64,000 nt of DNA from Calliphora vicina (lineage: Eukaryota; Arthropoda; Insecta; Diptera; Calliphoridae), in NCBI RefSeq assembly GCF_958450345.1, contig NC_088780.1, forward strand, positions 133,190,226 to 133,254,225, in the 5' to 3' direction. The translations under genes and the position numbers were made by a program. Positions 23,935 through 36,638 of the stretch are shown here, piece after piece. The notes under the pieces are model-generated. The model saw only the letters and a list, made by a program, of their open reading frames with translations, was not told where the DNA came from and did not search any database. The first letter of the stretch is position 1; every line of letters begins with the position of its first letter.

Positions 23935-24609
23935 ATGGCTAGCAAACCAATACTTTACGGAACTCTTACCAGTCCCACCGTTATGGCGGTTCTTATTACT
24001 CTCAAAGCATTAAATATCGAATTTGAGTTTCGTGAGATCAAACCGCGACAACAAGAAAATCTTACAGCTGATTATTTAAGCAAAAATCCCGCTCACACTG
24101 TACCCACTTTAGAAACTGAAGATCATAAATTCATTGGTGATTCTCATGCCATCATGACATATTTAGCCGATCGCTATGCAAATGACAGCAGCCACTGGTA
24201 TCCCAGAGATTTATATCGGCGTGCCAAAGTCAATGAGCTTTTACATTTTGAAAATGGAGTGCTTTTTATTATGTGTGTCAAACAAACCTATGGACCAATT
24301 TTTGCTGGACTACGGACTCATGTACCTGATGAGAAATTTAAGGAAATTGATGAGGCCTATAATATGATGGAGCGTTTTATAGGTGACAATAAATATGTGG
24401 CTGGTCAACATATAACGATTGCAGATCTAAGTTGTATAACCTCGATAAGCAGCATGTATTTTTTGCGTCCATTTACGGAAGAAACTCATCCGAAGCTGTA
24501 TGATTGGTTAAATCGTATGAAATCGTTACCATACGTCCAGGAGGTATTAATGAGCGATGCACAGGGTTCATCATTGAAATTTCTGTCTAAAACAATGTCA
24601 CATTTGTAA
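23935..24609 (+). CDS. Epsilon-class glutathione S-transferase
   Basis: A 224-residue intronless frame, the normal length for insect epsilon GSTs. It starts at AGCAATGGC, with an AATAAATAATAA signal just after the stop. The N-terminal thioredoxin-like domain runs to about residue 80 and carries the catalytic-Ser region (LYGTLTSPTVMA), the glutathione-binding cis-Pro loop (NPAHTVPTLE) and the DSHAIMTYL motif, in which Asp and Ser bind the gamma-glutamyl group. The C-terminal helical domain has the N-capping motif (ITIADLS). The enzyme is cytosolic and conjugates glutathione to electrophiles. In flies this class handles insecticides and lipid-peroxidation products. The usual epsilon SPPVRA stretch reads SPTVMA here, which may alter the H-site. 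It stands alone, with no second GST in the window, although epsilon genes normally cluster. Not the ecdysteroid-related E14 type by its sequence. Confidence 0.93.
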   Translation: MASKPILYGTLTSPTVMAVLITLKALNIEFEFREIKPRQQENLTADYLSKNPAHTVPTLETEDHKFIGDSHAIMTYLADRYANDSSHWYPRDLYRRAKVNELLHFENGVLFIMCVKQTYGPIFAGLRTHVPDEKFKEIDEAYNMMERFIGDNKYVAGQHITIADLSCITSISSMYFLRPFTEETHPKLYDWLNRMKSLPYVQEVLMSDAQGSSLKFLSKTMSHL

Positions 24610-25017
24610 AGTACATACTTAATTTGGTAAATAAATAATAATGGGTTTAAACAATTATACTAGTCAGACTTGCAGTATAGGAAATTGTTCCCGAACTCTA
24701 AATTTAATCTCCGTCACTTTAACATGACGTTATTGGAGAAAAGCATATAAAGAATTTCCCGAAGTTGACCCACAACGATTTTCTAGGAACTTGTAAAAAA
24801 TATTGACCGAAAAGTTTATTATTAATATTTTGTACAGTTGCAAAATTACTGCTAATAAAACAAATGAATACATTATTGCTATCATGGTTTCCAGCATATA
24901 TTATTTATACTATTTTCCATATTTTTCGTCACAACTAAATCAGCTATGGTGTGGTTAATGTTAATGTATGTATTTGTTTTTATACAATATAAATAGTTTT
25001 TACATAAACAAACGCTT
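24610..25017. other. Gene-free flank after the GST gene
   Basis: Contains the GST 3' end and polyadenylation signal, then AT-rich sequence in which no gene or clear repeat was seen. Confidence 0.35.
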
Positions 25018-25359
25018 CCCAGTAGTTTTACAAGTAGTGTATGTATCCGTTAGAGACCATGATTGCCACTAAAGTCTGATCACTTGGCTGACTCCATTTT
25101 CTAAATTTTGGGTTATTTGACATGCACGTGCTTCTTGTAGTGCAGAGAGAAGTCAATTGGTTACTTTATACATCCCAGTTAATATAGCGTGGAGTCATTG
25201 TCACTTAAGTGTCTCTAAGTAAACTAGAGTGTAGTAATTTTAAACGTTTATTTTGACACGCTTAGCACACGCAAATTATATATTTATTTTTATAACTAGT
25301 GGTCACCCTAAATGATAGGTAACATCACTAGGTCGGGACAATCACCCAGAACTGCTGGG
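25018..25359. mobile_element. MITE-like element with CCCAGYAGTT ends, copy 2
   Basis: Starts CCCAGTAGTT and ends AACTGCTGGG. It is half the length of the copy at 6330-7013 but shares its internal blocks, including AGAGAAGTCAATTGG and CCTAAATGATAGGTAACATC. It appears to be an internally shortened relative. Confidence 0.65.
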
Positions 25360-28260
25360 TTATTGCAAAAACAGAACAAGAAATTGTGTTATACTCGGCT
25401 GTGCCGAATCTTATACACCCACCACCAATATAACACTGGCACCGATTGTTGCATTTTATATAAACTATTTATTTGTTTAGTTTTATTTGTTCTATTACTA
25501 GAAAATATTAGTGGTGAATTTCACATTGTAAATTCGTGTATTTATATATTATTGGGATCAAAATATATATAGTGGTCCGAATAAAGTTTTTCATATAATT
25601 TTAACGATTTAACCTACTTTGGATACATAAGATAGCCATTAGCAATAACTATTTGTGGCAAATAACGGTTTTCTAGGTCTCCTAGTATTTGAAACATAAG
25701 ATGGTCGTTTTGTTCTGTAATTTTCTTGGTTGAACTGATTTTGTCCTTCTTCAACACCAAACACTTGTGATCAACAAATAATATTTTCGGGAAAATTTCA
25801 TCCCCTACAAATTATTCTCGGAAGATATGACCAATTATACGTACAACTGATCTGTGCAAAATTTTGATTCGATATCGATATTATAAAAAAGTATTTTGGG
25901 AGCTCGACCAATTACGGTCCGATCTTCATTTTATATCGAATTTTAACCTGATAACGATATTTGTAAGATATTTATTTATGCGTATTTAAGTAATTTTCGA
26001 AAGTGAATTTTGTATGGATATGGATTGTATTCTATAGGCATTTATGTATCATAGTCATATTCCGGGTAGAAATTTGTTCATTTTATCATAGGAACAAGGT
26101 GTGCAAAATTGCATGGTATTATCTGCAATACATTTAAAGAAAATAACAAAACATATTGAAACATATACATTTTTTGGAGGTTGTTTCAAACATACGGACA
26201 TAGCTAGTTCGTTGTTATTTTGGTACTAAAAACCATAAATTAATGAATTAAATTGCAAATTAATGCATTTAAATAAAAAATTAAAAAAGTTTTTGTATTG
26301 CAAATATTGAAATATAAAAAAATAATATTGGAAATGGAAAAATGTAAGTATGTATGTATTTATTAAATACTTTTTTGTGGATACATATGTATCTGTGGAC
26401 TTTTGACAAAACAACTTAAGTGTAATTTTAAAAATTTTCGGGACTGCCTAAAACTGTTGAATTGATCGATTTATTTTTTTCAGTAATTTTTTTGATTATT
26501 TTACTAGTTTCCGGTCTCTTGTTTTCAAATCCAGTTATTCAAATTATGACCCAAATATCCAAATTATAAACGCATTATTTGTAATACAAATATAAGCCGA
26601 TATATTTTTATTACAAATTAATGCATTTTTGTTTAATTAAGAGGATTATTTGATACTTATCTAAATAGTGTAGACATTTTTATTATATTCAATTAACTGA
26701 TTTAATTACAGTGTACCGTATAAGATTCGATATTGCCAAATGTAGCATGCACTTTGAATCGATTCTGTGTTTTCTTTCTCTATTATTAACATCTACAAAA
26801 ATATGAATATGTTTGTTATCAGTGTTTCTAGACTCGTGTGTATGTTGCTGTTGTTAGAATACTAATTAGATTATCGGGGTTTAATAATTTGTTTATTTTA
26901 TATATGAGTATCTGACGTAATTTACACTCAATAAAAAAAAATGCTTTGTGAGATGCTTTAGAGAATACATACTGTGAAATTGTACGGTACAAGAAAATTG
27001 TATGGGATAAAAGGCATTGAACGACTTTAAAGATCGTTACGTATTTATATTTATGAATACATATAGATTTTAATACAATATTAATAGCACAGATTGCACA
27101 GATTTGAATCAGCTGGTTCCAGTAATAGGCAATAGCAAACAAACAAAATAATATGTCAAAATGGTTGTAGTTTGGAAAAAGGGACAAATATTTATCAGTA
27201 GCGGGCGGATTTATATGCAAATGCATGTTTTTTCTCGAACGTCCAAATACAATGTAGACTAATTATCTATACGAATCGCACATTTTTCTGTAAAATGGCA
27301 TCGATTTGTTAGAACATATTTTTGCAAAATGCATATTATCCAAGTTTTTAATATTTTTTGTCGTCAATGAGCAACATATTGTTTGGACAACTGGCATTAA
27401 GTCTTCTTCATTTTTCTATCAGCCATTGAAAATTATCATTTCAAAAAAAAAATAGCTTCAAAAACCTTTGACCTTTTTGGATTTCTTAGAAACAATTGCA
27501 CTACACAATAAGCGTTTAAAGTCACTACACTCTAGATTACTTAGAGACACTTAAGTAGCAATTGTCCTTACGCTAGATTACATGTGTTGTATAAAGTAAT
27601 GAATTGATAGAAATACGCCATAGTAATTTTAATCGGCAAAAATGTTTTATAATCCTAGGTTTTTTTTACCATAAAATTTTCATGACTAAAATTTTGTTCA
27701 GCAAAAAAATGTTTAATCTTTACTTTGATGAAGGGTTTGTAAGATTCGACATATAGCTCATTGACTTGTTTAATATTAGTTTTATTAATCATCTAAGATA
27801 ATTATACTGCAAGTAAAATTTCAACTTTTGATATGACTTAATTTAGGGTCGCATAATTCAATGTATAATCAATCCATTTATAGTCATTTGCTATTTTTGA
27901 CGATATTTTAGGGAAAATACTTTTGAAATTACTTTATTGATTTTTTATTTGTGAAAATATTTATGAAATAACTTAAAAATGCAATATCTCTGATTTCGAC
28001 CTGATCTTTTTAAACGGAATAACGCGTTTTGGCGTTTTGTTGTGTAAATTTCACGTATTAACATTACAATATAATTACAGAACAATATGACTTGCTTTAG
28101 CACTGATTCGATTTGATCACTGTGGATATTATATTGAGGATCACAGATAACTGATAGATATTAAACAATTTGACTAATTAAGATATTTTGATCTGTAAAT
28201 CCTCTTGTGATAGCACCTCGAGCTTTGTTTACAGTTAGTATTACACTTTAAAATGTCATA
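25360..28260. repeat. Mosaic of old repeat fragments
   Basis: No supported gene. Pieces of repeat family A (25375-25560, 27720-27770) and family B (25690-26100), a half-copy of the ATCTGTGGACTTTTGAC MITE (26390-26455) and a fragment of the CCCAGCAGTT element (27530-27600) are recognisable. The minus-strand 132-residue frame at 26828-27226 has no protein feature and is judged accidental. Confidence 0.5.
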
Positions 28261-28918
28261 TGAAAAGTATAAAGATGTTCTGGGTGAATGACCCGTGGTG
28301 TTTAGAAGTTTCTTTGAAAATTATGACCTTAAATCAGCCATTTTTAATAAAATTTTGACTTTAATGTATATTTATTGTACAAAACACTTGAATTAAGAGC
28401 AGTACCCATCGTAGGGTATGTGTACGAAATAAAACTCATTTTACCACTTTATTTGTTTACACTCATAGACAGACAAAATATTTTCAAAATATTTACAGAT
28501 ATAAATTGTATATGTTGTATATGGTGGGTAAGATTTATTTACGCGCTTGGTTTTTGTTTAGTAGCTCGCTCGCTCACTATCTGCACTCAAACCGAAAAAT
28601 ACACACATTAAATGTGCAAAAAGCGCATTTAAATAAAATAAATTCAGTTGAACACACATTTAGGTACGAAGAGGTTGAAGAAACTAAAAATAATAAAACA
28701 AAAATTTCTTTTAACATATTTTAACCACAATTATTTAGAATTAAAAAAAATAGGAAAACCTCGTACAACTATTTTTAGAATTGAATAAAAAACAAGTGTA
28801 ATAAATATAAAAACAAACAAATACCAATTAATTAATTAATGAAATCATGAATTAGACAACATTTTTTTGAAAGTATTGAAAACTAACATTAAGTAAAAAA
28901 TATCCACACATTCAAAAA

Positions 28919-31900
28919 ATGGCTAAGATCGATTGTAAGTCAAGGCGTGGCACCAAAATCTCAGTTATGATCTTGGGTGGTGCCCTCTGTACCGTAATGA
29001 TGGCCTATTTTGTATTTGGTGATACAAATGACGAACGTGGCTTGCGAAATTTACGTATGATATCAATTGTAAGTATGACGTACGCGACGACGAGTACAAT
29101 GATCATTAATGACATTTACAATTTGTTACTTACATACATATGTATGTACTCTATTCGCATTGATACCCCAGCGGGAAAAAGATGCAGTAAAGAGGCCTTC
29201 CTAAATGCCTCATTTTGCAGACACAAGGACTTGCAAAATCATTTTGCCGCATTGCAAAATCATTTCAATTTTACACGGCGTCATTGCGAGCCAAGGCCTT
29301 GCATACTCGCTGCTGTTAGAGGGCTGAGAGAAGGCCTACTTATGATGGGCTGTTGGCAGCCAACAAGCTCACTTGTTATTAGAAGGGGATTCATAGGGCT
29401 TCTTGAACACCTTCTAAGAGCAGGCAGGGTGGAATGAGTATCGGATCTTTTAGAATGTGTAAGTATGCCTTTTAGAAGGCCTACAAATTGAAGTCCTATC
29501 ATTTTTTCCCGCTGGGACTGAAAGAGAAAGTGTTATTTGTGTGTGTACGAGTGTAAACATTAAATTTGAGGGGAGAGAGGAAAAATAATAAATGGTATTT
29601 AGAAATTACAAAAATGTAAACAAATGTAAACGTCATTGATGATATTTATCTCTCTTTCCATAACAAATATGATGATATTGGGGGCTTGAAGAAAATTTAA
29701 TTTTATTTAAGCTTTTTAGACACGGTGAAAAGAATCCAAGTGAACTATATCCTAATGATTCTCATGCTACACATGAATGGCCTGGTGGTTTAGGAGCGCT
29801 GACACAGGTAAGCTTACTTACTGCTGGTTTTTGTAAAACAAACGATAAACTAATTTAAAATCAATTTTAAATTTTTTAAAAGGATTATAAAACTATTTGA
29901 GGAGCCGCAGAACAAAGGGTACTTTTTTTAAAATTTAAAAATTTTGGGAAATTGATTTTTTCTAGATGATTTCAACCCAAATATTATAAAAATACCAAAA
30001 AAATTAATTTGTAAAAAAATTCGAAAAAGTTACCTTTTGTTCATATAAATAAATTTGTTACATATAAATAATTAAATTTTCAGTATCAAATTAATAACAA
30101 TTCCATTAAAGTATTCAGCAAGAATTAATTCGTTGTCTTAAACCATTTTTTATTATACATACGTTTATAATAATACTGACCGGACAGACGTTGTCCTGTC
30201 TAAATTAAAAAATGAATGTGTTCGATTTGCGAATTTGTGAGAAGCGGTTCGAAATGGATAAAAATAGTTAAAAATAAAAAATAAAACGTATTGTTGAGTG
30301 ATGATTTTTATTCATATACACACATACCTACATAGGTTTGGGTTATGTTTGATTTACATTTGATTTACTGAGAAACAAAGAACCTAAGTCTGTTATCAAA
30401 AAACTATTGGTCAGAAATATGAGTGATCACTGATCGAGCTCCTTTTCTTGATTAAACGCTAATTGGCCACGTTGTTAGCAAATTTATATATTTTGAGTTT
30501 CTATATAAAAAATGATTTATGTTTTGAAATATGAGTGAACACAGATCGATCTCCTTTTCTTGATTAAACTCTTATTGGCCAAGTTATTAGGGAATTTATT
30601 TATTGTGGGTTTTTATATAAAAAATCGATTTTTGGCCCGAAATATGAGTCATCACAGATCGAGCTCTTTTTCTTGATTAAACGCTTATTGTATAAAAAAT
30701 CGATTTTTGATCAGAAATATGAGTGATCACAGATCTAGCTCCTTTTCTTGATTAAACACTTATTGGCCACTTTGTTAGCAAATTTAGATATTTTGAGTTT
30801 TTATATAAAAAATCGATTTTTGGTCAGAAATATGAGTGATCACAGATCGAGCTTCTTTTCTTGATTATACGCTTATTGGCCAAGTTATTAGTGAATTTGG
30901 ATATTTTGAGTTTTTATATAAAAATATCGATTTTTGGCCAAATTATGAGTGATCACAGATCGAGCTCCTTTTCTTGATTAAACGCTTATTGGCCATGTTA
31001 TAAAATATAAGAAAATCCGATTCTTTTAGTTATAAGATCTGATGTTAAAGTTACTAATGTTGTTTGAATAAGTAGAATTAATCCTATTGCAAATGGATGT
31101 TTTATATTTATAAAAAATGTTTTTATAAATTATTATTATTATTTTTTAAATTATTATTTAAATAATTTTTTTTGTATGACAACGAATGAGTAATTTTATT
31201 TGTTATGTAATTTTATTTCAATGGATATTTTCTCGTGATCTCGTTTTCGAATTTTAATTTATAACACTCTATTTATAACTGCTACAAAATAACACTTTTG
31301 GTCAGAGCTTGAAAAGCGTCCTAATGGGGGTTTTGGGCCTAGGTGAGAGCATACTAAAACCATTTTCAAAGATTTTGAAACACCCTCAAAATTTTTAGTT
31401 ATTTTGAAAAAACTGTTTTAGGGTAGGTCGTAGTACTTTAGTACCTCTAACTCACACATTTTTATACCGATTTAAAAATTTAAACAATTATGGATAGGCA
31501 AATAATAAAGCTTTCATAAAATGTATGCATAAAATTTATTTTCCAAAAAATTGTTTAAGTTTTCATAACAAATTTCGCTTCATTTTTCTTACGAATTTTA
31601 CTACAAACATTTAAAAACAAATTAGGCAAATAGGGGCAGCCGTTTTCCGATTTTAGATATATCGAAAAAAGTGGGCGTGGTCAATTTTTCCTTCAGTAAA
31701 AACTTAAATTGGATAACTACGAACATTTAAACAAAAAAATTAGCCAAATCGGTGTAGCCGTTTTCCGATTTTAGATGCATCGAAAAAAGTGGGCGTAAGA
31801 GTGGGAGTGGTCAATTTTTCATTTGGTTGGACTATGACCAACATTAAAAAAAAAAATTCTAAATCGGTCCGGCCGTTCTCAACTGATGCAATTACCAACG

Positions 31901-34136
31901 AACGACATTTGATTTTTATTTATATAAAAGAATAGATAAATAGATTTAGAAAAACAAATAATTACAAAGAAATTCCGAAAGAAATTTTAGTTTTACTTTT
32001 TCTGCAAAAGCGATTTTGCATTATTTTAAAAATAATTTATATGTAGAGTTTATTTGCGGCCTTAAAAATATATCGAAGAAATAATTTAATATTCCTAAGT
32101 AAACAAACAGTTATTTTGATCTCCTAAAATCTAGAGTTTTCTAAGATAGAGGGTTATGCACAATGTTGATTTGTATTTAAAAAAAGCCAGTTAATATTTT
32201 AATGATTTAGACTATAGCCAACTTAAACCTTAATTAATGAACCCAACAACTTGTTTTTTAGAAAGGCAGTCTTCAATCCTACAATTTGGGCAAAAACCTG
32301 CGAATGCGCTATTATCGACTGCTGCCGCCGAGTGGTCTCTATACCCAGCAACAAATTAGGGTCTTGAGTTCAGCAGCCGAAAGATGTATTATGAGTGCTA
32401 ATAGTCTGTTGGCAGGATTTATGCCTCCATTAGAACACAGTAATCCTTTGCCCATGCAATGGCAACCTGTGCCAGTTAATACTATACCAAGACAAGAAGA
32501 TACGGTAAATATACACGTAAAATTTTAATAATCTTTCCAATTGCTAGTTTTTATATTCAAAATTTTGCATTATCCTCTTACAGCTATTGGCCCAAAAGAA
32601 ACCATGTGCAAAATATGATACAATTTTAGATAAATTATATAAAAATCCACCTCCAGATGTGAAAAAGTTAAACGATGAAAATGTTGAACTGTATAAACTA
32701 TTAACGCGACATACGGGCAAGAATATAAGCAGTGTATTGGATGTTGAATATTTATACAATACATTGAAAATTGAAAGTGAAGCCGGTTTAGATTTACCCG
32801 ATTGGTCTGAAAATATCTATCCGGAACGTTTGGAACCATTGGCAGAAAGAAGTTATGCGCTCTTTACGGAAACGAATCTTATGAAAAAAGTAAAGGGCGG
32901 TTCATTTCTAAATGAAATTCACTCGAAAATGATTGATAAAAGGAAGCGTAATTTGAATCCGGATCGTAAGATATTTTTGTATGCCGGTCATGATGTAACG
33001 CTGGTAAATGTTATGAACTCTTTGAATATTTTGGATCAAACGGCAAAATTACCAGAATATGCTTCGGCACTAGCATTTGAGTTACATCATAGTTCGCTGT
33101 TTAAAGATGATTTTGAAGTTAAGGTAAGTTATAAATATCATCAGTTTATTATTATTGTTGTGGCACACACATATTCGGAATCTAGGAATTGAGAAAAACA
33201 TCAAAGAAGTTTTACATAAAGATAAAGAGCCACCATACAAATGTCCTCGAGAATTAGGATCATATAAAATTCAACAAAATTAATCTTATATTAATAAAAA
33301 TTACACCACCAAATTTTGAGAAAATTGTACCATAATTGGCCATAGCTGTCATATAAGACCCACATCCAAAAATCGCTTTAACGTGAATAAATTTCTTATA
33401 AAATTCGACTTAGATCATTTTTATAAATACAATCTACTATCTATCAAGTTTTATGACAATCGGTCCTTAATTAATCATAGTTTCCATATAAAGCCGACAA
33501 ACAATATTCATTAAAATTGTCAAATTAAATTTATAATTTACCATAAACCTATCTTATAAATATCGATAAACTGGTTTCGAAATCAGAAAGAGGACTTTTA
33601 AAATATGTATGTATATGTATGTATATAATTTACTCGTAACTCAATTTTCTTAAAAATGATCGGTCGGTGCGTCAAAACAATACAGTTACCATATCTCGTA
33701 AATAGAATTAACTTTTCAGTGAAGTTTTAATCAATTCTTTTTTTAAATTGTGGGTGGGTCAAAACAATAATAAGCTAACAATATGTCTTGAATATAATTA
33801 ATTTATGAGTGCAGGTTTAATCAAATGATTTTGAAGTTAAGCCTAGTTTAAACTTCAAATCACTATTTAAAAGAAACTATGAAATCATGTTTCGCTGATT
33901 AATCTCTGCTATTTTTTCTCATATTTTTCTAGCAGTATTAATTATCAATTCTCTAATTTTTTTTACAGATTGTTTATTATTACAATAGTGATGACAAATT
34001 TCCCAAAGAGTTGGCGATACCCAATTGTGATGCTCCTTGTTCGTTAACAAAATTTTCGGCATCTATTAAACATTTACTATTGACTGATTATGATGAGACT
34101 TGTGAAAATGTCAAGCCTGATTGTACGACCAAATGA
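28919..34136 (+). CDS. Histidine acid phosphatase with N-terminal anchor
   Basis: Five exons, 28919-29068, 29712-29807, 32262-32504, 32584-33123 and 33969-34136. All introns are GT-AG and in phase 0, giving 398 residues. Residues ~15-34 form a hydrophobic signal or anchor (ISVMILGGALCTVMMAYFVF). Exon 2 opens with the catalytic block LFRHGEKNP, followed by GGLGALTQKG and YNLGKNLRMRY, as in lysosomal/prostatic-type acid phosphatases. Exon 4 carries the second catalytic motif, YAGHDVTLVNVM (HD pair). Exon 5 has four cysteines, probably in disulfides. The branch 2 family uses the RHG histidine as phosphate acceptor and the HD Asp as proton donor. The usual RHGxRxP reads R-H-G-E-K-N-P here, so a phosphate-contacting Arg is replaced by Lys. 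It likely acts in the secretory or lysosomal route or at the cell surface. Introns 1 and 2 are filled with transposons and repeats. Confidence 0.92.
29167..29516. mobile_element. MITE with CCCAGCGGGAAAAA ends, copy 2
   Basis: Left CCCAGCGGGAAAAA and right TTTTTTCCCGCTGGG are inverted termini. The 350-bp element lies in intron 1 of the acid phosphatase gene. It matches the copy at 10306-10686 through most of its length. Its plus strand is open over about 90 codons and runs on from the exon 1 frame, but the same sequence elsewhere shows this is repeat, not exon. Confidence 0.85.
30175..31935 (+). repeat. Composite repeat C with ~110-bp tandem array (copy 1)
   Basis: Begins with CGGACAGACGTTGTCCTGTC. 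It then has six head-to-tail units of about 110 bp (30410-31010), each with GATCACAGATCGAGCTCCTT, CTTGATTAAACGCTTATTGG and TATATAAAAAATCGATTTTT. It continues through GTATGACAACGAATGAGTAA and two AAAAGTGGGCGT blocks, and ends near CATTTGATTTTTATTTATAT. The same order occurs at 57063-58245, and a rearranged form occurs at 38610-39730. It sits in intron 2 of the phosphatase gene. No protein is encoded; class undetermined. Confidence 0.8.
33600..33840 (+). repeat. Degenerate ~115-bp tandem duplication in intron 4
   Basis: Two units share GGTGSGTCAAAACAATA, then ACCATATCTCGTAAATAGAA or ACAATATGTCTTGAATATAA, then GGTTTAATCAA. They follow family B sequence in intron 4 of the acid phosphatase gene. 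Confidence 0.5.
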
Positions 34137-36638
34137 CTTAAAAAAAATAATTGTATTTATAATTTCCAGACGAGATTTTTAAATACTGTTCTCTCCATAT
34201 GTACTTGTATTGTTGTAATGTGATAGTTAAAAAAAATATTTTAAATAAATGTTGTTAAATTTGTTGTTAAAGTTACATGGAAATCTAGATAATTTAAAAA
34301 AATCACATATAAATGAAATAAGGTGGAATTAAATAGGAAATATAAATGGTATTCATGATACCCTACTAAAAATGATTTAGCTCTACTACCACTTATTAAA
34401 AATAACACTGTAACAAAATTTTCAACTTTTAAAATGACTCAGCAAAACGCCGAGACAACCAAACTTAATATTGGTTTGTATCCAATGATATAGTCCGTTT
34501 TAAAATATCCGTCCAAAATCCGAAGATATTGCAATATTTTTAAGTTTGTATTAACTCTTGCGATTTTAGATTATATTTTAAGGAAGAGATTCACTTGATA
34601 TTTTTCACGATTACTTTTTTAGCCATGTAATTTTAAATCCATTTTTATGTTTTACTCGATTTTCATATAAAAAACTGATTTTGATAATTTTAAAATATGT
34701 ATATGTAAGTAATCACAGATGATCGTATTTTCACCATTTGGACCACTATTTACCACCTTATACATATATATTGTTGGCCCTAATTTTGTAAATCACGTCA
34801 CCAAAATGATATTTATGTGCAAAGCAAATACAAAATTTCACACATTTTAAAAATTTGTTTTTGTTTTATATACAAATTCTGAACAAAACAAGCGCACAGA
34901 GGATTTTTGTGTCAAAAACCCTATTTTTCGACCACTCAATTTCAAAAATCAAATGATGCAGTTTTGTAGCGAAATGTTTAAATATGAAATGTCCATTTAT
35001 AGTTTTAAGAAAAATTGTATTTTATTTTTATAAAATTGAAGTAAAATCCATGCAAGAGTGTTTAGCAAAAATTTACTTACATTTTCACGCAAGTCAGTGG
35101 TTTATGTATATTTTTCCAAATAATACCATTTACCTTTAACATACATATTTGAAAAATATAGCATTTTTCCATAAATACAAAAAAAAAAAAAAAATTATGT
35201 GGATATCATAAACCGTTAAGATATGGCCATATCTATAAGCCTCTAAAAATTATTTTTGATTTTCCATGGAAAAAAATAATGTAGCCCCACTTTCCCCCAA
35301 CGTTGATACATAATTTGAAAATTTTGTACAAAAAACAAATTTTTAAAATGTGTGAAATTTTGTTTTTCCTATGCACATAAATACATAAATATCACTTTGG
35401 TGACGTGTATACAAAATTAGGGCCTTTATGTTTTACTTGATGTTTATATACATAAATCAATTTTTGTTTGAAAATGTAAGTGATCACAGATGATCGTCAT
35501 TTTTCAATTTAAACAACAGTTTTATGTTTTACGTGATTTTCATATAAAAAATAGATTTTTGGTTGAAATATGATCACAGATGATCGTCCTTTTTCCATTT
35601 GGACCACTATATGAACTTATTGTTACATTTATGTTTTACTTAATTTTCATATAAAATATCAATTTGTGGTCGATATTTTATAGATCTATCGACATTTTTT
35701 AGATTCAAGAACGAAGCCTTTTGAATATGGTTGGAATCGGTCCATTATTTCACGTAGCCCCAATACAAATATCCTCTCGAAATAGGATTTTTGTTATAAA
35801 TGTCTAACTTATAAATGTGGGTATCCATACAAATAAGTTTTACATATATAAAAATAAATCATATTTAAAAATGTTGTGCGAGTCGATCCATAATTGTCCA
35901 GAGCTCCCATAAAAGGCCCATACAAAATTTGGTATCCAAATAAAATTTAGCAGAAATAACTTTCATATAGAAGAAAAGCATGTGTCCTAATTTCACGGCG
36001 ATCGGTCCATAATAGTCATATAAGTCTTACATCCGAAAATGACTTAAAGGAGCAAACAATTTTAAAGATGTTGGTGGTATTCAAATAAAATTCAGCACAC
36101 ACAAGTTTTGTATCTATGGAAATCATGCGACTTAAGTTGATTCACATTCGAAAATCAGTCACGAAATGGAAGTTAAAAAATTTATAAATTTAAAGAAGCT
36201 TTTAAAGCAAAGGCTGATTTCATAAACGCATTTTGCAAAGCAACACTGCAATGCTTTGCATTACTGCGCTTATGAAGTCGGCCAAAATTTCCATACAAAG
36301 TTGTTTAAATTTAAAAATTGTTTATGAATAAGTCCTTTAGTGTAGGGTATTATATGGTCGGAGGGCTTGATTGACTATAATTTTTTCTATTGAGTTTATG
36401 GCTTGACAGTTGCCAGTTTCTACGGAACCTATAATCCAAGATTTTTCTTACCATTTTGTAGGAACCCAAATGTGTAAAGATTTTTCTTTAAAATTTATTT
36501 AATATATAACCAAAGATTGAAGATGTTGGCAGTAAAAAAGTAATTCATTTCATTTATTGTTTAAAAAATACTATAGTTATACTTTGATACTATACAAATA
36601 AAGAGTATTAAAAAAAACTAAAAAGTTAATACCATAAA
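34137..36638. repeat. Intergenic repeats between two convergent genes
   Basis: The 3' ends of the phosphatase (plus) and methyltransferase (minus) genes face each other. Between them lie 3-4 units of a divergent ~110-bp repeat (34620-34775 and 35425-35660, containing GATCACAGATGATCGTC and ATATAAAAAATAGATTTTTGG). They are split by the TIR element at 34776-35424. Family B sequence follows at 35660-36110. No gene is seen. Confidence 0.65.
34776..35424. mobile_element. TIR element with GGCCCTAATTTTGTA ends
   Basis: Left GGCCCTAATTTTGTAAATCA and right reverse complement GGCCCTAATTTTGTATACAC share CGTCACCAAARTGATATTTATG and, further in, AAATTTCACACATTTTAAAA. The inverted ends extend ~90 bp in a 649-bp element without a gene. 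It interrupts a tandem array, so it inserted after the array formed. Confidence 0.8.

Noticed and set aside
26828..27226. 132-residue minus-strand frame
   Set aside because: No domain, signal peptide or codon pattern; lies among old repeat fragments.
28919..29437. 172-residue single-exon gene at the start of the phosphatase
   Set aside because: The frame runs through a GTAAGT donor into a MITE; the spliced product gives a perfect acid phosphatase.
30410..31010. CRISPR-like regularly spaced repeats
   Set aside because: Units are contiguous ~110-bp tandem repeats without unique spacers, in an intron of an animal gene.
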